A stretch of DNA of 64,000 bases from Seison nebaliae (Eukaryota; Rotifera; Pararotatoria; Seisonacea; Seisonidae): contig JALJEE010000735.1 of assembly GCA_023231475.1 (NCBI GenBank), forward strand, positions 62,001 to 126,000. Direction: 5' to 3'. Position 1 is the first letter of the stretch. Each line of letters begins with the position of its first letter. Shown piece after piece: positions 22,990-37,105 of the stretch. The notes below the pieces were generated by a model. It was not told the origin of the DNA. It did no database searches and was given only the letters and a program-made list of their open reading frames with translations. Made by a program: the position numbers and the translations under genes.

Positions 22990-24528
22990 CATAAGTGGAA
23001 TGAATCTCTTTCAAAATTATCAGTTTTATCTCTGGAAAGATCACCTCTGACAATGTTCACATCTGTTACTATGAATAACTGTGAAATGATGCGTTTCATA
23101 TCCTGTTACGGATAAAAGAATTTGTTAACGACGCAAAAAAGTGGAAATTGATCGTTTTGTTGATAAGTGGAAGATCTTGATAACTCACATATTGTCAATA
23201 GAGATGAGAGAGAAGAGATGAGATATTGTTATCTGATCACAATTTTCGGTTCTTTTCCTTTAATAGCAGATCGTGAATTTTATGAATCTAATTTGGAAGT
23301 AAAAGAAAAATTATATTTAGGAAAGAACTAAAAGAATTTTAGTGATTACATGAGATGGAGAAGTTCCTTCAAATTCATGTTCCAATTCTCAATCGTCAGA
23401 ATCCTCTATCAAATAGGAAGATATTCAAAATGTTTTACCTTTTACTCCTTCTTTCCTAAAAAGGCCACGAGGAGAGATGGTTTTAAAATGTTCTTTCTCT
23501 TGTTGTCGTTGTTGTTGTTGTTGTTGTTAATTCTATCCTTAAAGTTCTGTGTAGTTTTTGTTGTTGAAAAGAAAAAGAAATAAATGAATATGGAAGCAAT
23601 CTATTCTTAATCGTCACGTCTTTGTCGATTATGTTTGGGCGAATGCATTCGAAATATTCTTCTAATTTCATCGACGTTAGCTGCGTGCTCGATCCGGATT
23701 CCATGCAGTTAATCCGCACAGATTACTAACAGATTATCGGAATACCGGTTCGCGTGTCATGTCGCTTAATTGAATACGTATAATTTTTAGATATATGAGA
23801 GCTCCATTTATGTCGACTTGTAGTCGAACATGAGAAAAAAAATTTGACTAGAAATTGATGTGGATCAATGCGAATCATGAAAAATTTTTATGAATCGGTA
23901 CGTGAATAAATTTTGATGCGTCATTCCATAATTGGGGAATTAACTCGTAGTACCTAAATACTTCGACTGTCCTACATTACACGAGATTATGAGAAGGAGA
24001 TGTCTTGTTTATTTGGCGAATGAGATTGGGATGCAAATGGAATATTCATAATTCATACCTTTAATGGATGTGACGCCGATCGAGTGAATTGATGTCTTTA
24101 AGATTCTTTCCATTTTTCACATTTCTCTCATGTTCATTTATTATCTTTTACTTCATTAATCTTAATGTTTCCCCTTCCATTCTACCTTCCTACTAGATGA
24201 CATAATGTTTATGCATATAACATTCATTTGTAGACGAATGTTCACTATCAATCGCTATCACATTCACCGTAACGACCACGACGATGACAACCACCACCAC
24301 TTGTACTATAGAGGATGGGAATTGTTGTCAAATGAATTTGTCAACGATTAGCATGGGATTAAGTTCTGACGATTAGTTTTGCCTGAGTGGAATGTGAAAA
24401 TTTCTTATCGATCGATAAGACTACGAGTTGTCGAGATAACGTCATTTTGGAAGAAGTAATTCCAAAAGAGAAATAGAAATTGGTGAATTTCCCCCAATTC
24501 CATTCAACGCCAACATTCCTCTCCATTT

Positions 24529-24547
24529 ATCGATCGATCGATCGATC
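24529..24547. repeat. (ATCG)n microsatellite
   Basis: Nearly five ATCG units; each unit is part of a self-complementary ATCGAT, so the tract is palindromic. Confidence 0.75.
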
Positions 24548-27500
24548 TTGATTGATGATATTGTGTGCAAATCATTGGGGGAAAAAGATTCAGTTAAGCA
24601 TAGAACAATTCGACAAATCAAGTAATGGGATAAGATCAATATTCCTTTTTTTTTCGAATATCGACAAATGATGATTATGAATTTCAATAGAGGATGGATG
24701 GTAGTTAATAGAAATTTTCGAGAACAGTTTCCTCTCCTCCTCGTCATAAGAGACAGGGCGGTGCACGAAGTACATATATCGAATATTCACTGAGTCGTTA
24801 AGGCAGCAATCCTGCAACAGGTGTGCTTGATTGGATTGCCTTTCTGATCTGGTCACAGCCGGTGAGATTCTGTATGTGTCATCATCATCATCATTATCAT
24901 CATCACCGTTATTATTATGATCCTCCTTTATTCACTCACTCATCTTCACTTACTATTCGGCTTCCGATGTCGTTTGGCCTATCAGTGTGAGAGCTAGAAT
25001 AAGTCTTTTCTTTCACTTCGTCATCTTCTACTTTTTAGTCATTGCTACTGCTGTTGCTTCATCCATTTCTCCTTTCTCCCATTTTTATTTTTCTTCTTTT
25101 TGCTCAATAACTTCTTTCGATTTAATTCTTCCTGCATAAAGTATTAATGATTGAGTATGTGAGCAACAGCGGTTCAAGTGTCGCAGTTAGTATAAGGGGG
25201 AAAGCATATTAACAGAAAAGAGGAAAGTGGATCTGAATTTTGAAGTCAAACGATCGATCGATGGATGGCAGCAGATGGTTCTTTCGTTGCACAATCGAAG
25301 AAATGGGTTTAGGAATAGAAATGACTTATTCATCGTACTTATTCTCTTTGAGCACGAAGTCTTCATTCAGATGTGCTGACAAATTCTCTTTTGCTTCTTC
25401 CTATCTCTACTCATTCTTCAACACTATTATCTTCTCTCACTTTTAACACACTGGTTCTTTAGTCTTTAGGTTTTAGGTATTAAATTAATCTAATTTAGGT
25501 TTAACGGATTTTCCACAAGCCATTGGAAAACTAATTAAATGTATTTTAAAATTTTAATTATTGAAAGTCTTCTAAATGGCCGACGAATAGTGGACTCTGA
25601 CGAGTGAAAGAATTATAGTCCTCTCTTCTTATTCACATTCTTCAATGATTCGTTGAGTTTTAATCAATGTCATTGAGATGGTCGTAAATGATTTATTCTT
25701 TCACTAATTTATTATTCTCTCTCCTTATTATTGTTACAATGGATTAAATTGATGTCGATGTATCAAATTTAGTTGAATCTTGGAATTTGATAGAAAACAA
25801 AACGATTATAAATGTGATGGAAGAGTCATAATCCGAGATAAGGTATTTAGCTTCTCATATCTCTCCGCTCTCTCTCTCTCTCTCATTCTTCATTCCTTCT
25901 CCTTAATCGTTAAGAGAATAAGAATAGTTCGATTGGAACTAATTTGTTATTTTTTCATTTAAAATAATTGGGATTCTTTACAAAAATTTCTCGTTGACTT
26001 TATCGTTTCCATCTTTCTTTCCCTCACGAATTCATGAATGATTGCGTTGTTTTGCTTATGGATTAGCAATTTGATCCTTTAATTATTACCAATTCCATAC
26101 AGGAATTCTCTGCCAATTCGAATGGAAGTTGTCGAGTGGAATTGATTGATTTTCTAACTGTCATTCATCGTAAGACGTTTACACATCTAGCGACAACTCA
26201 TTTTCTATTCGAATCGATTATTTCTTCACTTTTGACGGATAAGAAGACATTAATGTGTGTGTATATGTGTGAGTATGTGCGTCGACACCCGATCTACAGA
26301 AGACTATACGCGGATAGATGGACTGGAGAAAAAAATTCTTTTACATTGTTTCCTAATCGACAATAGGTAGAAGAAATTAGTGTGAAAGAATTACATTGCC
26401 GCCTTCTTTTTCTCTCATTATTTCCATGCTGATGCTGATGATGATTATTACAATTATTATGATTAGTGTAATTCCTAGTTGTTTGAACGTATTCTATTCA
26501 AATGGAAAACAGACCGATCGAGACAATAGCTTTCGATGACAAACGATTGTAAAGAATTGATGTGAAGCGATTTCTCTTCATCGCGATTTGACTCCATGGT
26601 GATATCGCGGTATTGTCTCATAAAAAATGAAAAACAAATTAATCTTATTGAGCTATGACAGGTTATCGTCTTTTCAATTCCTGAGAGCCGAGCACATTGT
26701 TCGCCTCGTCATCGATAATCTATTGTTTTTCTTTCCTTCTCCACTTCCAATCTGCACTGGGGAATCGGTAAAGACAGTGAGAAATAGATATACATTTTAG
26801 TATATGATAGTCTACCTTCATAGCTTATTCTTGATTCGAGCACGTCGAATATCTGTTCAATAATGAATTCTCTCATTTCCAATATTTTATTCTAATTATT
26901 TGTATATGAGAATGGATAGTCGACTTGCTCACCTACCGATACTAACACCGTCATTCTACCCATTATTGGCATCGTTCATCATTATGGAGTCGATGATTTG
27001 CCTTTCCATTTCTTGTCTCTCCTTTCTCATTCTCACATTCTTCATATTTTTCATTTTCATCTACTTCTTCTCCCCCTTCCATCGTGTCATCTTCATCCCC
27101 TCCAGTTCTCCATCCAACAAAATTCCCACCGTCTCATCTTTCATCATTATCTTATATTCAAAACTTATTTATTCCGATGTCCCTCGATACATAAATGAAA
27201 AACTAATTTTTCACTAAATCTTGATCAGAGTTGAAAAGTAACAATATAGTTCGTAGTTCGAGAAAGGAAGGAACATAGTTCGCGTCATGTTAGAAAAAGA
27301 AAGTTTTCTTATTTCAACATCTTCGTTTAGTGACGAATGTAATCGAACATGGTGGACAAGATGCCAAGGCAACCGTAGAAATCAAGTTGCAAGCCATTAT
27401 TGGAGATTCAGTTATCTTGACTCACGTAATTGCCTCATTCTTCTGTCGAATCGTTCTCTTCTCTGTCTGACAAGAGGGATTTCATCGACGAAACTTTCAT

Positions 27501-30500
27501 TTGAAAGAGGACCATAATAACGGAATGTTAATGGAAAGAAAAAATAAAAATCTTTATGGAATGAGATGAGATGAAGAAACATATAAGAGTAAACTGCATT
27601 TCTATTTCATAGTCATAAGACAATTGTTTCAGTTAAGATTCAAATGGATTGTCATCGACAAAATCGTCTTACATTTTCCAATCATTCACTTTTCAAACGT
27701 CATTAAAGTTCATTTTCTGCTTGAATCAAGCTTTTAGTCATTATATTGTTGTTGTTATTATTATTAGTAAAACTCTCTTCCATATTCGATTCTGTATAAC
27801 TAATACGTAATCCATTTCTGTCGATTTAGAAGAGTTTAATGAAAACGTCGACTTCAAATATTTTCAAGTCTTTGATGCAGCTAATCACTTCGTCTCCATT
27901 CTCTTCTTACTCGCTTATTACCATTCACTACCTAACCAGTCAATTATTTGTTATATTTCAATTTTAATTCTTCGTTCTCATGTGAAACTTATTTACTTTC
28001 GACAGAGTTTGTTTCTCCCGCCCAATGTCGAGAAGTTTCTGAATGTCTTCTTTTAATTCCTCCAGCTACCAACTAACTGAATGGGAAGTATATCGGTTAG
28101 TCGTAAATCCCTCTGAGAAATATATATATATATAGGATATATTCATTCGGTAAGAAGATTTGTTTGGATTGATCATGGTGGAAAATGGAAAGATATTTTG
28201 ATTATCTCAATTTATGCATCTTTTAACGGATTAGTGTTATAATGGCATATAGCTCATCTCAAATTTCAAATAATTAATTTCTCCTTTTTCCATCTAAATT
28301 GTCTGAGTAGTTCAATTTGAGAGGAAGCACATTTTGTGCATATTCAAATTGAGTATTCGTTATTCACGTCCCATATCTACAGGAATAGAGATAGATATTA
28401 AAGAGATATAATCTATTTACACTACGAAATTGGATGATTCAATGAGGACGAACGATTAAATAAAAGTGTTTTTCCTTTCATTAGACAGATTGGAATGAGA
28501 TTAGAAAGATTTGAAAGTTTATCGTAAATGTGATTTAGTCATTTTGGAGATGATATGTAATTGACGATAGATAGAAGTGAAATGTTATTCTGAGATTGAT
28601 ATGTTTTCTTCAATGAGATCCCAATTCGATGAGGAAAGAATATTCCAGAAATTCGGTAATAATCAACATAATTATTTTTCTTATGAGGATTCTTGTTAAA
28701 TGATTAATTGGAATAAACTAACGAAATTGAATGAGAGGAATTGGAAGGAAGGAATAAGGACAGAAAGAACTCTTTAATAAATTGTTTTTGTGAGGTGGAT
28801 AACGATGAAGACGATCGATACATATATGATGGAGGGCACACGAAAACTGAAAATCAGAAATTGAATTTCATCTCATTTCTAGTTCGTCTTTTCATTCTGT
28901 CCCCCCTCCCCTCTTCCTTCACCATAACATCTCATCAACACTTTTCACGATTGTCGTGACGAGATCGATCAAAAACAAATTAGCTGAACTTCTTCCATCT
29001 GCCAATATGTTTCTCTTCGTAATCGAATAGCACAAGCATCTTACCGTTCGAATTCATTTCCAATCGACGAGAGCTATCGGTATTACTTTCCGTCTTTTTG
29101 ATTCTCCTATTATATCTTCGTGTTGAGAACGATTGAAAGGAACCGTCACGACGACGTTTCGATTGAGAAGAAGAGATCATTCCTAATGAAAAAGAAATGA
29201 GATTGGAATCGATAAGTTTCCCTTTCTAATGTGATGGTGGAAGACGACATCGATTGATTTCTGACAGTCAGCGTCAACGAATACATTTCCAAATGGAAAT
29301 CAACGAGTTTAACTGTCATTTCGTGATTGTATGTCAAATGAACAGCAGCAATATGTTCAGAAATGTTTATGTTCAGAAATTAGAAAGTCGTCGTCTTCTG
29401 TGCGCACATATCTACATTGGCATATGGCTAAGCACTTATCGTTGTCATGACGACGATTTAGAAATGAGTCTATTGAACACTAGCGATCGAAATTCATCAG
29501 ATAGAAAGCGAGAAGTAGATTTCGTTTTCGCTCCTCATATATTATTCGACATAATGTCATCTATAAGGAATATAAATTGTTCTTCTCATTTTCTTTATTT
29601 TCTTTTAGTTTCATATTCCACCAGTCCCCCCCTTCACTTCTTTTTCAGTCTCTTCTAATTCTTAGAATGATAAAAACTATCAAGCTACTCTCATTGTTGT
29701 TGTTGTGTATTCTCATCAATATCATCTCCCATTCCTTTTTAGACGACGATTTACTCCCAATTAATTGGAACATAAAACTGTTTAATAGATTAGAGTGCGA
29801 GAATCATTATCATTCTCAATCACTTCCCTCACTCGTCTTCTACATCCATCTGCTACTGTCAAATAGAATTGTCTTGTTTTCTCTCTCACATCTCTCAGAT
29901 TTATCAGCGTCGTCAGAATGAGGATGTGGGTGAAGGAAACATCGTGTTAGAACAATAACGCTTATCGTCGAAACATAGTTCCCTTCGAAATAATCGTTGT
30001 TATCGTTAACCGATAATTATTATTTCCATCAACCACCACCCACCGTTTCATCATTCTCTATATCATATTTTCCATTCCCATCTACATAGCCAGTTCCGCA
30101 GATTCAACATCATTGTCACTTATGTTCACTTCACTTATTATCGTCAAAAGAGTGTTCATTATATAATTTGATGTCATACGGATTAATCGTCCATTGAAAC
30201 GCATTCCAACATACTCTTTTTCCACACTACAACATAGAGTGTAATGTTTTCTTATCAATTCCTCATCTGAAACTTCACTATTTTCGGAGAATTAAATTTT
30301 TCGACATCTTAACTCGTCGACTTACAATATTGGTACTGAATATTATAATGAATGACATGTAGTTTAACAATCTTATAAATGAGAAGTCTTATAAATGATA
30401 ATATCATATCTCATTTTGATAATCGTTACTTATTCACAATTTCAACTAATCTACTTTATCATTGAATTGTCGAGTTTATTTATCTTATCTCGAACCGTTG

Positions 30501-32337
30501 TCAATTCGGTTGAATATGAATTATTATCAGTCAACAATTTCAAGTTTCATATTTTTCTCAGTTAATTCGTCAGTTGAGATGGTTGTCGGATGATTCTCTA
30601 AGAATTCCTCATCTGAATATATGACAAGTTCGAATTGTTCTATCAGTATGTCGACTGCGTCCAACCTCCCCATGTTCGACAAGTACGTTCCATTACATGT
30701 AGATGTGGCGGATAGGTTTATGTTCATCGATATAATGTTAGTGTACACATACCCAGGTATTGTCGATGTATTCTTCAAATATTATATATTATTAACGCGT
30801 GAATGAATTGGGAAATTGCTGATTCCATTTTCTTTCATATATTCGATACGATGATGTCTTTCTATTCCATTTATTTCTTCTCTTCTTTATTCCTCAATTG
30901 CTTCCCTCCAATTCATTTCCAAATCGATTCAATAATTAATGGAATCAAACAGTTCCTGTAGAGAGACGTTCTTTCGACATTCATCGATCAAATAATCGTA
31001 TTTTAAATGTAGTCATTTGGGAATAGAACAAAGAAATTGATCTAGTGTCGCGCAATCTCTATTGGAGAGAAAAGAGGTCGACGTTGTCGCCAATTTCATC
31101 GCCAATACATCACAAGAGAACGTCTTCGTCGTCGTCTTCTTCTTCTTCTTCTTCTTTGATTAGTCAACGTGAACGATTTTAAGTCATTATATTAGGGGGT
31201 TCAGTCTTTTCAGTTCACATCTTCCGATTCCTTTCATGAAATTTATTTTTGAATTATTCGATAAACATTTCCCCTTCGCACACCTCATTGAAACACTCTT
31301 CCATCAATGTCTTCCTTCGACAATTCAATTCACTAAAATTTTCTTTTATTAAACTTCGATACACGTTTCTTGCATCATAATTCGTTTGTTATTCGTCGTC
31401 ATTATCATCTTCGTCCGTTTTGGAATTCTTCTTTAGAACTCCCTTCCTTATCACTTCTACTTTTCATCATATAATTGATTAATATGTTTCCTCACTTATT
31501 TAAGCTACATTTAATATTCGTAGTTGCATTCAAATATCTCTACAACTGATTCCTTATCAATTTTTCCTTATCTTTAATTATAATTCTCATAATATGTATA
31601 TTGTTCGAGAGTCGACATGCCAATGTATCGATGTGGATAAGTAGGAGAGGATGATGATAGAGATAGTTCTCATAAGCTGGTGTTCACTCGAAATGATTCG
31701 CATTGATTTATTGTCATATTGAATCGTGTAATGGGTGAATGGGAGGGAGGGGGAACGTAGGCGGAAATGGTTTCTTTTTAGAAACGCCATCGTTCATCAA
31801 CAACAATACAATCGATTTTTTCTTTGATTTGGAATGTGATTTTCTTCTATTCAGATTCACTCAGCCACTCTCTCCTCAAGTATAAGAAGTGACGATATTA
31901 AAAGAAACATTAAGTGCGACGGCACCAACCCCATTTCCTTTCGTTCTCCTGATGATAGTGATAGCTGTTGGGAATTCCGGTCGCGTTTTTAATGTACGGC
32001 ATCCTTTCGCTTCAACGCCTTTTACTCGTTAGATAAAGATGAGATTCGCATGAACAATAGAACGATTCCATTTCTAAACTTTTTATTTTGTCTGACGACA
32101 ATATAATTCCACCGTCAACCGAGAGAGATGACAGCGTTTAACTGCTCGTTGGTAGTAATGGGAATTTAATTACTGTATTAGAATGTCGATATTCCTCATT
32201 TTTCTTCCTTTAGAATTTATGTTTGATTTGGTAAATTCTCGTCGATTCTCCATTAGACTATTCCATTCTGATATTCCAATGTTTATCGATTTATATCTCT
32301 CCTCTCGACAATACTTGTATTGTGAGAGTATGTGCCC

Positions 32338-32411
32338 TCACACACACACACACACAGTGAGATGTATCAATTGTGTAGGTGTCTGATGTGTATATGTGTG
32401 TGTGTGTGTGA
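32338..32411. repeat. Complementary (CA)n ... (TG)n pair
   Basis: (CA)9 at 32338-32356 is followed about 35 bp later by (TG)n at 32388-32410, giving an inverted repeat able to fold back. It lies about 0.8 kb before the DVE-like ATG. Confidence 0.8.
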
Positions 32412-33172
32412 GAGAGGATATCAATCAATCATTCAATCCGTTCATTCATCCATATTTACTCATTTTTTAAAGGATTTATTCGCAGAGAACTATAATTCCA
32501 TTTATTTCATGTGATTTGTCTCCGTGGTAATAGGAGTCTCTCCCATTTATTTTCTCTCATTTTTATCTCGTTCAACTCTTATTTGCTGATGATAGATATA
32601 TGCGATTTTACCTTTAAAGTGTGAACTCTTTTTTTCCCCTTCCACCAAAACTAAAGTACTGCAAACAAATTTTCTTCTATCAGAAGAAAAGAATTTGATA
32701 ATGAATAAATTCATCTGTTGTTCCTTCTCATTTAATCGTTTATTGTTTTGCATTCCGCAATCGTCATCAAATCGATTCTTCATCAGTCAAATACATCAAT
32801 CTTCCACTGTTATCGATGAATGATTTCACCTTTGGTGTTTGAACAATTCATTTCTTTTCGTTCGCTCATCTACCATAAGCATCGATGCGGATGAACGCCA
32901 TTCAATGGCACAATCTCTTCTTTCAACATCGATAACATATTCTCAATCTTCCATTCATCAAATATTTAATATATTCTTTCTTATCTTTCAATTGTTTCTC
33001 TATAAATTTTTCCTTGGATAGATCTAAGATTTTATTTGATAGTATGTGCGTGGTCGAGTGATCGATTCGTAGAAATTTAATCATAAAACTATTCAGCATT
33101 CAAACAATTTTTTTGTGAAGAAGAAAATCATATTGAGAAAGAAAGAATTCTCCGTTCAATGTTTACATTGGA

Positions 33173-34756
33173 ATGACTACATTGGATGATACAAATAAAC
33201 TGGCGAGAATGTCTCTCCTGCTACAAGCGCCTCCACAACCATTAATCAGTTCGAATGATTTGGAAACATCGACAACTGTCATACCAACCACATCCTCTGT
33301 GACGTCATCTCTTTCGTCATCAGCATCATCGACATCTTCATCATCCTCGTCCTCATTAAAAAGAAGTATCGACAATGTTTCTTGTTTAAATGTGTTGACT
33401 TCGGCATCACCCGAATCATCGACATTATCATCAAATGATTTATTAATTCCACATTCGATGGACACACCAGAAAAATTATTGAAACTCTCTGGCGTATCAT
33501 CTCAATTCGATTCGAATAAATTGTTAATGAAGAATCTCATATGTAAAGAAGAGAAGATGGAAGAGAAATCTAATGAAGATGTGACATTGATTGAGATGAT
33601 TAAAGAGAAATCGATAGATATCAGAAATCAGATTCAATCATCAAATTTTCGATCGATTCAATGTAAAGTCATTTATAGTTCGACTGGTCAAGAAGAAGAG
33701 AATGAAATTATTTTTTACGACAACTTATTTATGAGAATGGATGACAATTTACAAGTGTCTTTATTACCTTTAATGATTCTATCAGATTTGGGATGTATCG
33801 ACCAATTCTCTTATGTTCTTTTGACACAATTGAAAACGAAATTGATTCTCAATCATATTTATGAAAGGAATCATATTAATCATAATCAGATCGTAGATCA
33901 TATATCCGACTCATGTCAGAACTTATTAACAACAGTAACAACACCAACAATAACTCAAACTAGTACGACGACAACAAATGAGAATGATGGAAATGATTTG
34001 AATAAAACATTAACGATCTCTCAACAATTATTTCCAGAGATATGTCAAATGAATGTGAAGATGAGAGTGGGAGGAAAAGAGATTCGATTAAATGAATTAA
34101 TCAATGAAATGAATGAGAATGAATTATCATTGAAATCGTTATGTGATGGAGTAGATAATAATGAATATCAGTTGCCATATATTCAGATTCATGTTTATGG
34201 TGAAATGTCGACGATGAAGATGGATGAGAGAATTCGAATGAGAATGTCACAGAAATTGTTAGTTTTGAGTGAGAAGATTATGCCAAACAAATGGAGAACG
34301 ACTCATCATTCTACTATACTCTCTCTCATCAACAATATGATGTCCGATATGAAATTATCGACAATTGATCAAGACACATCAACTCGTTCATGTTGCTCAT
34401 CTATCGTTTCAACTCTTTCATCTTCCTCCAATCAATTAGCGAATGCAGCGGAAGTGTCAAATCGATTACTCTCTCTCTATAACTTACAAACGAATTCGAC
34501 GGATGTCCATTCCACAAACGGTACACCATCAACTAAAATGATTATTAGTAGTTCGATCGCTCGTTCTATAACGACAGCTACCATATCAATGGCGGAATCG
34601 CCTCAAATCAATAATAAGAAGAATGAGAAGAATTTAGAAGAGAATGAACAAATCGACGAGAAGGTAATCGATGATGGAAATGATGATATTCCTTTAAATT
34701 TCGATTTGATTAATAATAATAATAATAATAATAATCGTTCGGATAATGATCAATCA

Positions 34757-34793
<37 letters not shown>

Positions 34794-37105
34794 GAGGAAA
34801 TGTGAACAATAAGAATATGTTACAAGTATTTCAGTTGTTGGCGAAAGTGATGAATATGGCAAATCGGAATAATGAAGAGAATGAAAATAAATCAAATTAT
34901 CAATCGAAAAATTTTGAAATGAATGAAACTTTCGTTGATGATTTAGTCGATTCAGAAGATAATAGTACTCCATCACAAAATGATTCATTTAATCCTTATC
35001 TTCTTCAAACGCCTTCAAACAACTCTCAATTACAACAACAACAACACCATATACAGAATTCTTTAGAAACTATCGATTTCCCGAAAGAGAATTGTCATTT
35101 GGATGTGAATCGACCAGTGCCGACAAATGATAGAAAACCGAGAGATCGAACCACATTTGATCCACAAGAAGAGATTCCAAGATTACAAAAGATATTCGAA
35201 AACACTCCACATCCAAATCGTGGACAATTGGTAAAAATAACGGAATTGTTGAACCGTCTTAGAAATCAAACGGGTCGCCGTTCTCTCGAAGTACACAATG
35301 TGCAGTATTGGTTCAAGAATTCACGAGCATCGATGAGAAGAAGAACATTAACGAGTATGAAACAAGAGACGACGACAATTCAATCTGATCGTCATAGTGA
35401 CGATGAGGAAGAAATGAAATTTTCATTATCTCCCGAATCTTTTTCACCTCGATCCACCAAATTTGGCGATCAGTCAATCGATGAGAATAAGATGACGAGA
35501 GATCGTTTAATTTCCACGATTAAAATGGAGAATTGTAGAATAACACCTCAGTTGTTGGAGTATGCGACAGCGGAGAAACATTCGTTGGGACGAGGTCGTG
35601 GAGTACATAAATATCTTGCGGCACATGCGAGATCAGATGATACTAACGGACGATCGATGAATAATGATGACGAGAATTTCGTTATTGAAGAGGTATTCAA
35701 TTTACCGTTGGAACAATTGAAGAAGACTTTAAATGAAAAGTTGATCAACGGAAATATTGTTAATTCTAGTAATTTGTCTAACGGTCGAACAATGATGAGA
35801 AATATGGATCACGAAATTGTCAATGCTTCAATATCCACCACTCCCACAAATGGTACACGTCAAGTGGGCAGTCAGAAAAGGAAGAAAGCATCACCAAATA
35901 AATTGATATTGAATGGTTTGATATCATCCGTTCCTATTATCTCCTCCTCATCTCAAATCGATTGTTGTGGAGAATATTATAGCTCATTCATTAATGAGAA
36001 TATTTCACCTTCACCATTCTCTTTAGAAGGATCACTTACCAGCAATAAAAATAAGAATGATTGTAATAATAATGGTCTCATAATGAGTAGTAAAGAGAAT
36101 GCTAATGGTCATACAAATGGTGATATTCAATCAACAATTGAATCGATTTCTGATGAACAAATGACAGACAATTGTTATCCGAATGATACTGATTCTGATA
36201 TGGATGATCAGAATTCTAACCAACAACAACAACAACAACAATGTCAGATGAATGAAATAGGTATTGATAATTTCAATAATAATAACAACAATAACAACTC
36301 GGATACTTCGAATAAATGTGGACAGTTGTTGTTGAAGGAATTCCTCAAATTATATTCAGCCAATTTCTCACCAAATCCAAATACGAATAACAATAATAAT
36401 AATCAATTATCAGATGCGACAAATTTGTTATTCGCTGATAATTTAACATCTCATAATAATAACTTCTCTAACAACAATACGAATAATATTGGAAAGTTAT
36501 TTGAACAAGCAAATTTTTCATTGAATAATCTCCATACTAATAATAATAATAATAATAATATCTCAAATAATAACAACAACAACAACAACGGTAATAGTAA
36601 TGGTGGTTTAAATGTGAATATAGGAAATTCGGCAAATTTCCTTTTAAAGAATATGGCGAATGGTTGTGATGAGAATAGTAAAAAGAATGGAGATTGTAAA
36701 GTTAATACGAAATTACATGAAAAGAAAGTGATTCTTTCTCCATATGACAATTTGGATAAGATCAAAGATCTCACTAAGAACGAACGAATGGCAATCGCAG
36801 CAGCTGGACGTAATCGAGTTTTCATCGATCCAGTTTCTGAAGTGCCAATTCTCAAACGACATTTCGCCAAAGACACTCATCCTGACGTGATGACATTGAA
36901 GGATATTTGTAACGAGATTAATGCTGGAGAATTCCGTCGTCGAATTCAACCGTTAGAAACGAAGAATATTCATCTTTGGTTCAAGAACCATCGAGCTAAA
37001 GTGAAACGTTTACACGAGAAAGGTATCACGTTGCCAGAAGCGAAATCTCATTTTACGAATTCCAGTTCGAAACTTATCAAATCGTCTCGTATCTACAAAC
37101 AGTAG
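33173..37105 (+). CDS. dve: DVE/SATB-like transcription factor with CMP domain and two homeodomains
   Basis: Nuclear DNA-binding regulator of the Defective proventriculus/SATB family; C. elegans DVE-1 acts in the mitochondrial stress response and fly Dve in gut and eye patterning (family knowledge). The 1310-residue single exon has a Ser/Thr-rich N-terminus and a CMP (ULD-like) oligomerisation domain at about 160-250. A first atypical homeodomain (about 652-722, helix 3 YWFKNSRAS) and a second near the C-terminus (about 1205-1285, starting RNRVFIDPVSEVP, helix 3 LWFKNHRAK) are both present; the RNR-FIDP-EVP signature of the second is characteristic of Dve. Both have an enlarged turn between helices. 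Between domains lie many poly-Asn runs (for example 34710-34790, 36270-36300, 36540-36590) and a poly-Gln run. An in-frame TGA about 40 nt upstream makes this ATG the first in the exon; a spliced 5' exon cannot be excluded. Total length is near fly Dve (about 1000 aa) and longer than DVE-1. Confidence 0.85.
34710..34791 (+). repeat. Coding (AAT)n tracts, poly-Asn
   Basis: Two AAT runs separated by a short non-repetitive segment inside the DVE-like exon, giving Asn runs of about 7 and 12 residues. Further AAC/AAT runs occur downstream in the same gene. Confidence 0.85.

Larger units (their letters stand above)
9011..33172. other. 24-kb gene-poor region upstream of the DVE-like gene
   Basis: No recognisable gene could be supported. 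The six frames are broken by stops. The longest open stretches are compositionally Ser/Tyr/His/Ile-rich and look like chance openings in pyrimidine-biased DNA. Content I can see: a dispersed GGACAGTT motif family (about 12.8-18.1 kb), many microsatellites, and four short stop-poor stretches that read as protein-like (11476-11673, 27294-27470, 28980-29337, 30527-30778; see findings). Large intergenic space beside a developmental homeobox gene commonly holds enhancers and 5' non-coding exons; that is inference here. Confidence 0.6.

Noticed and set aside
29254-29658. 134-codon plus-strand frame in the desert
   Set aside because: Opposite the minus-strand candidate; composition drifts to Phe/Ser/Leu noise and no motif is recognised.
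36451-36876. 141-codon minus-strand Leu-rich frame
   Set aside because: Antisense of poly-Asn and homeodomain codons in the DVE-like exon.
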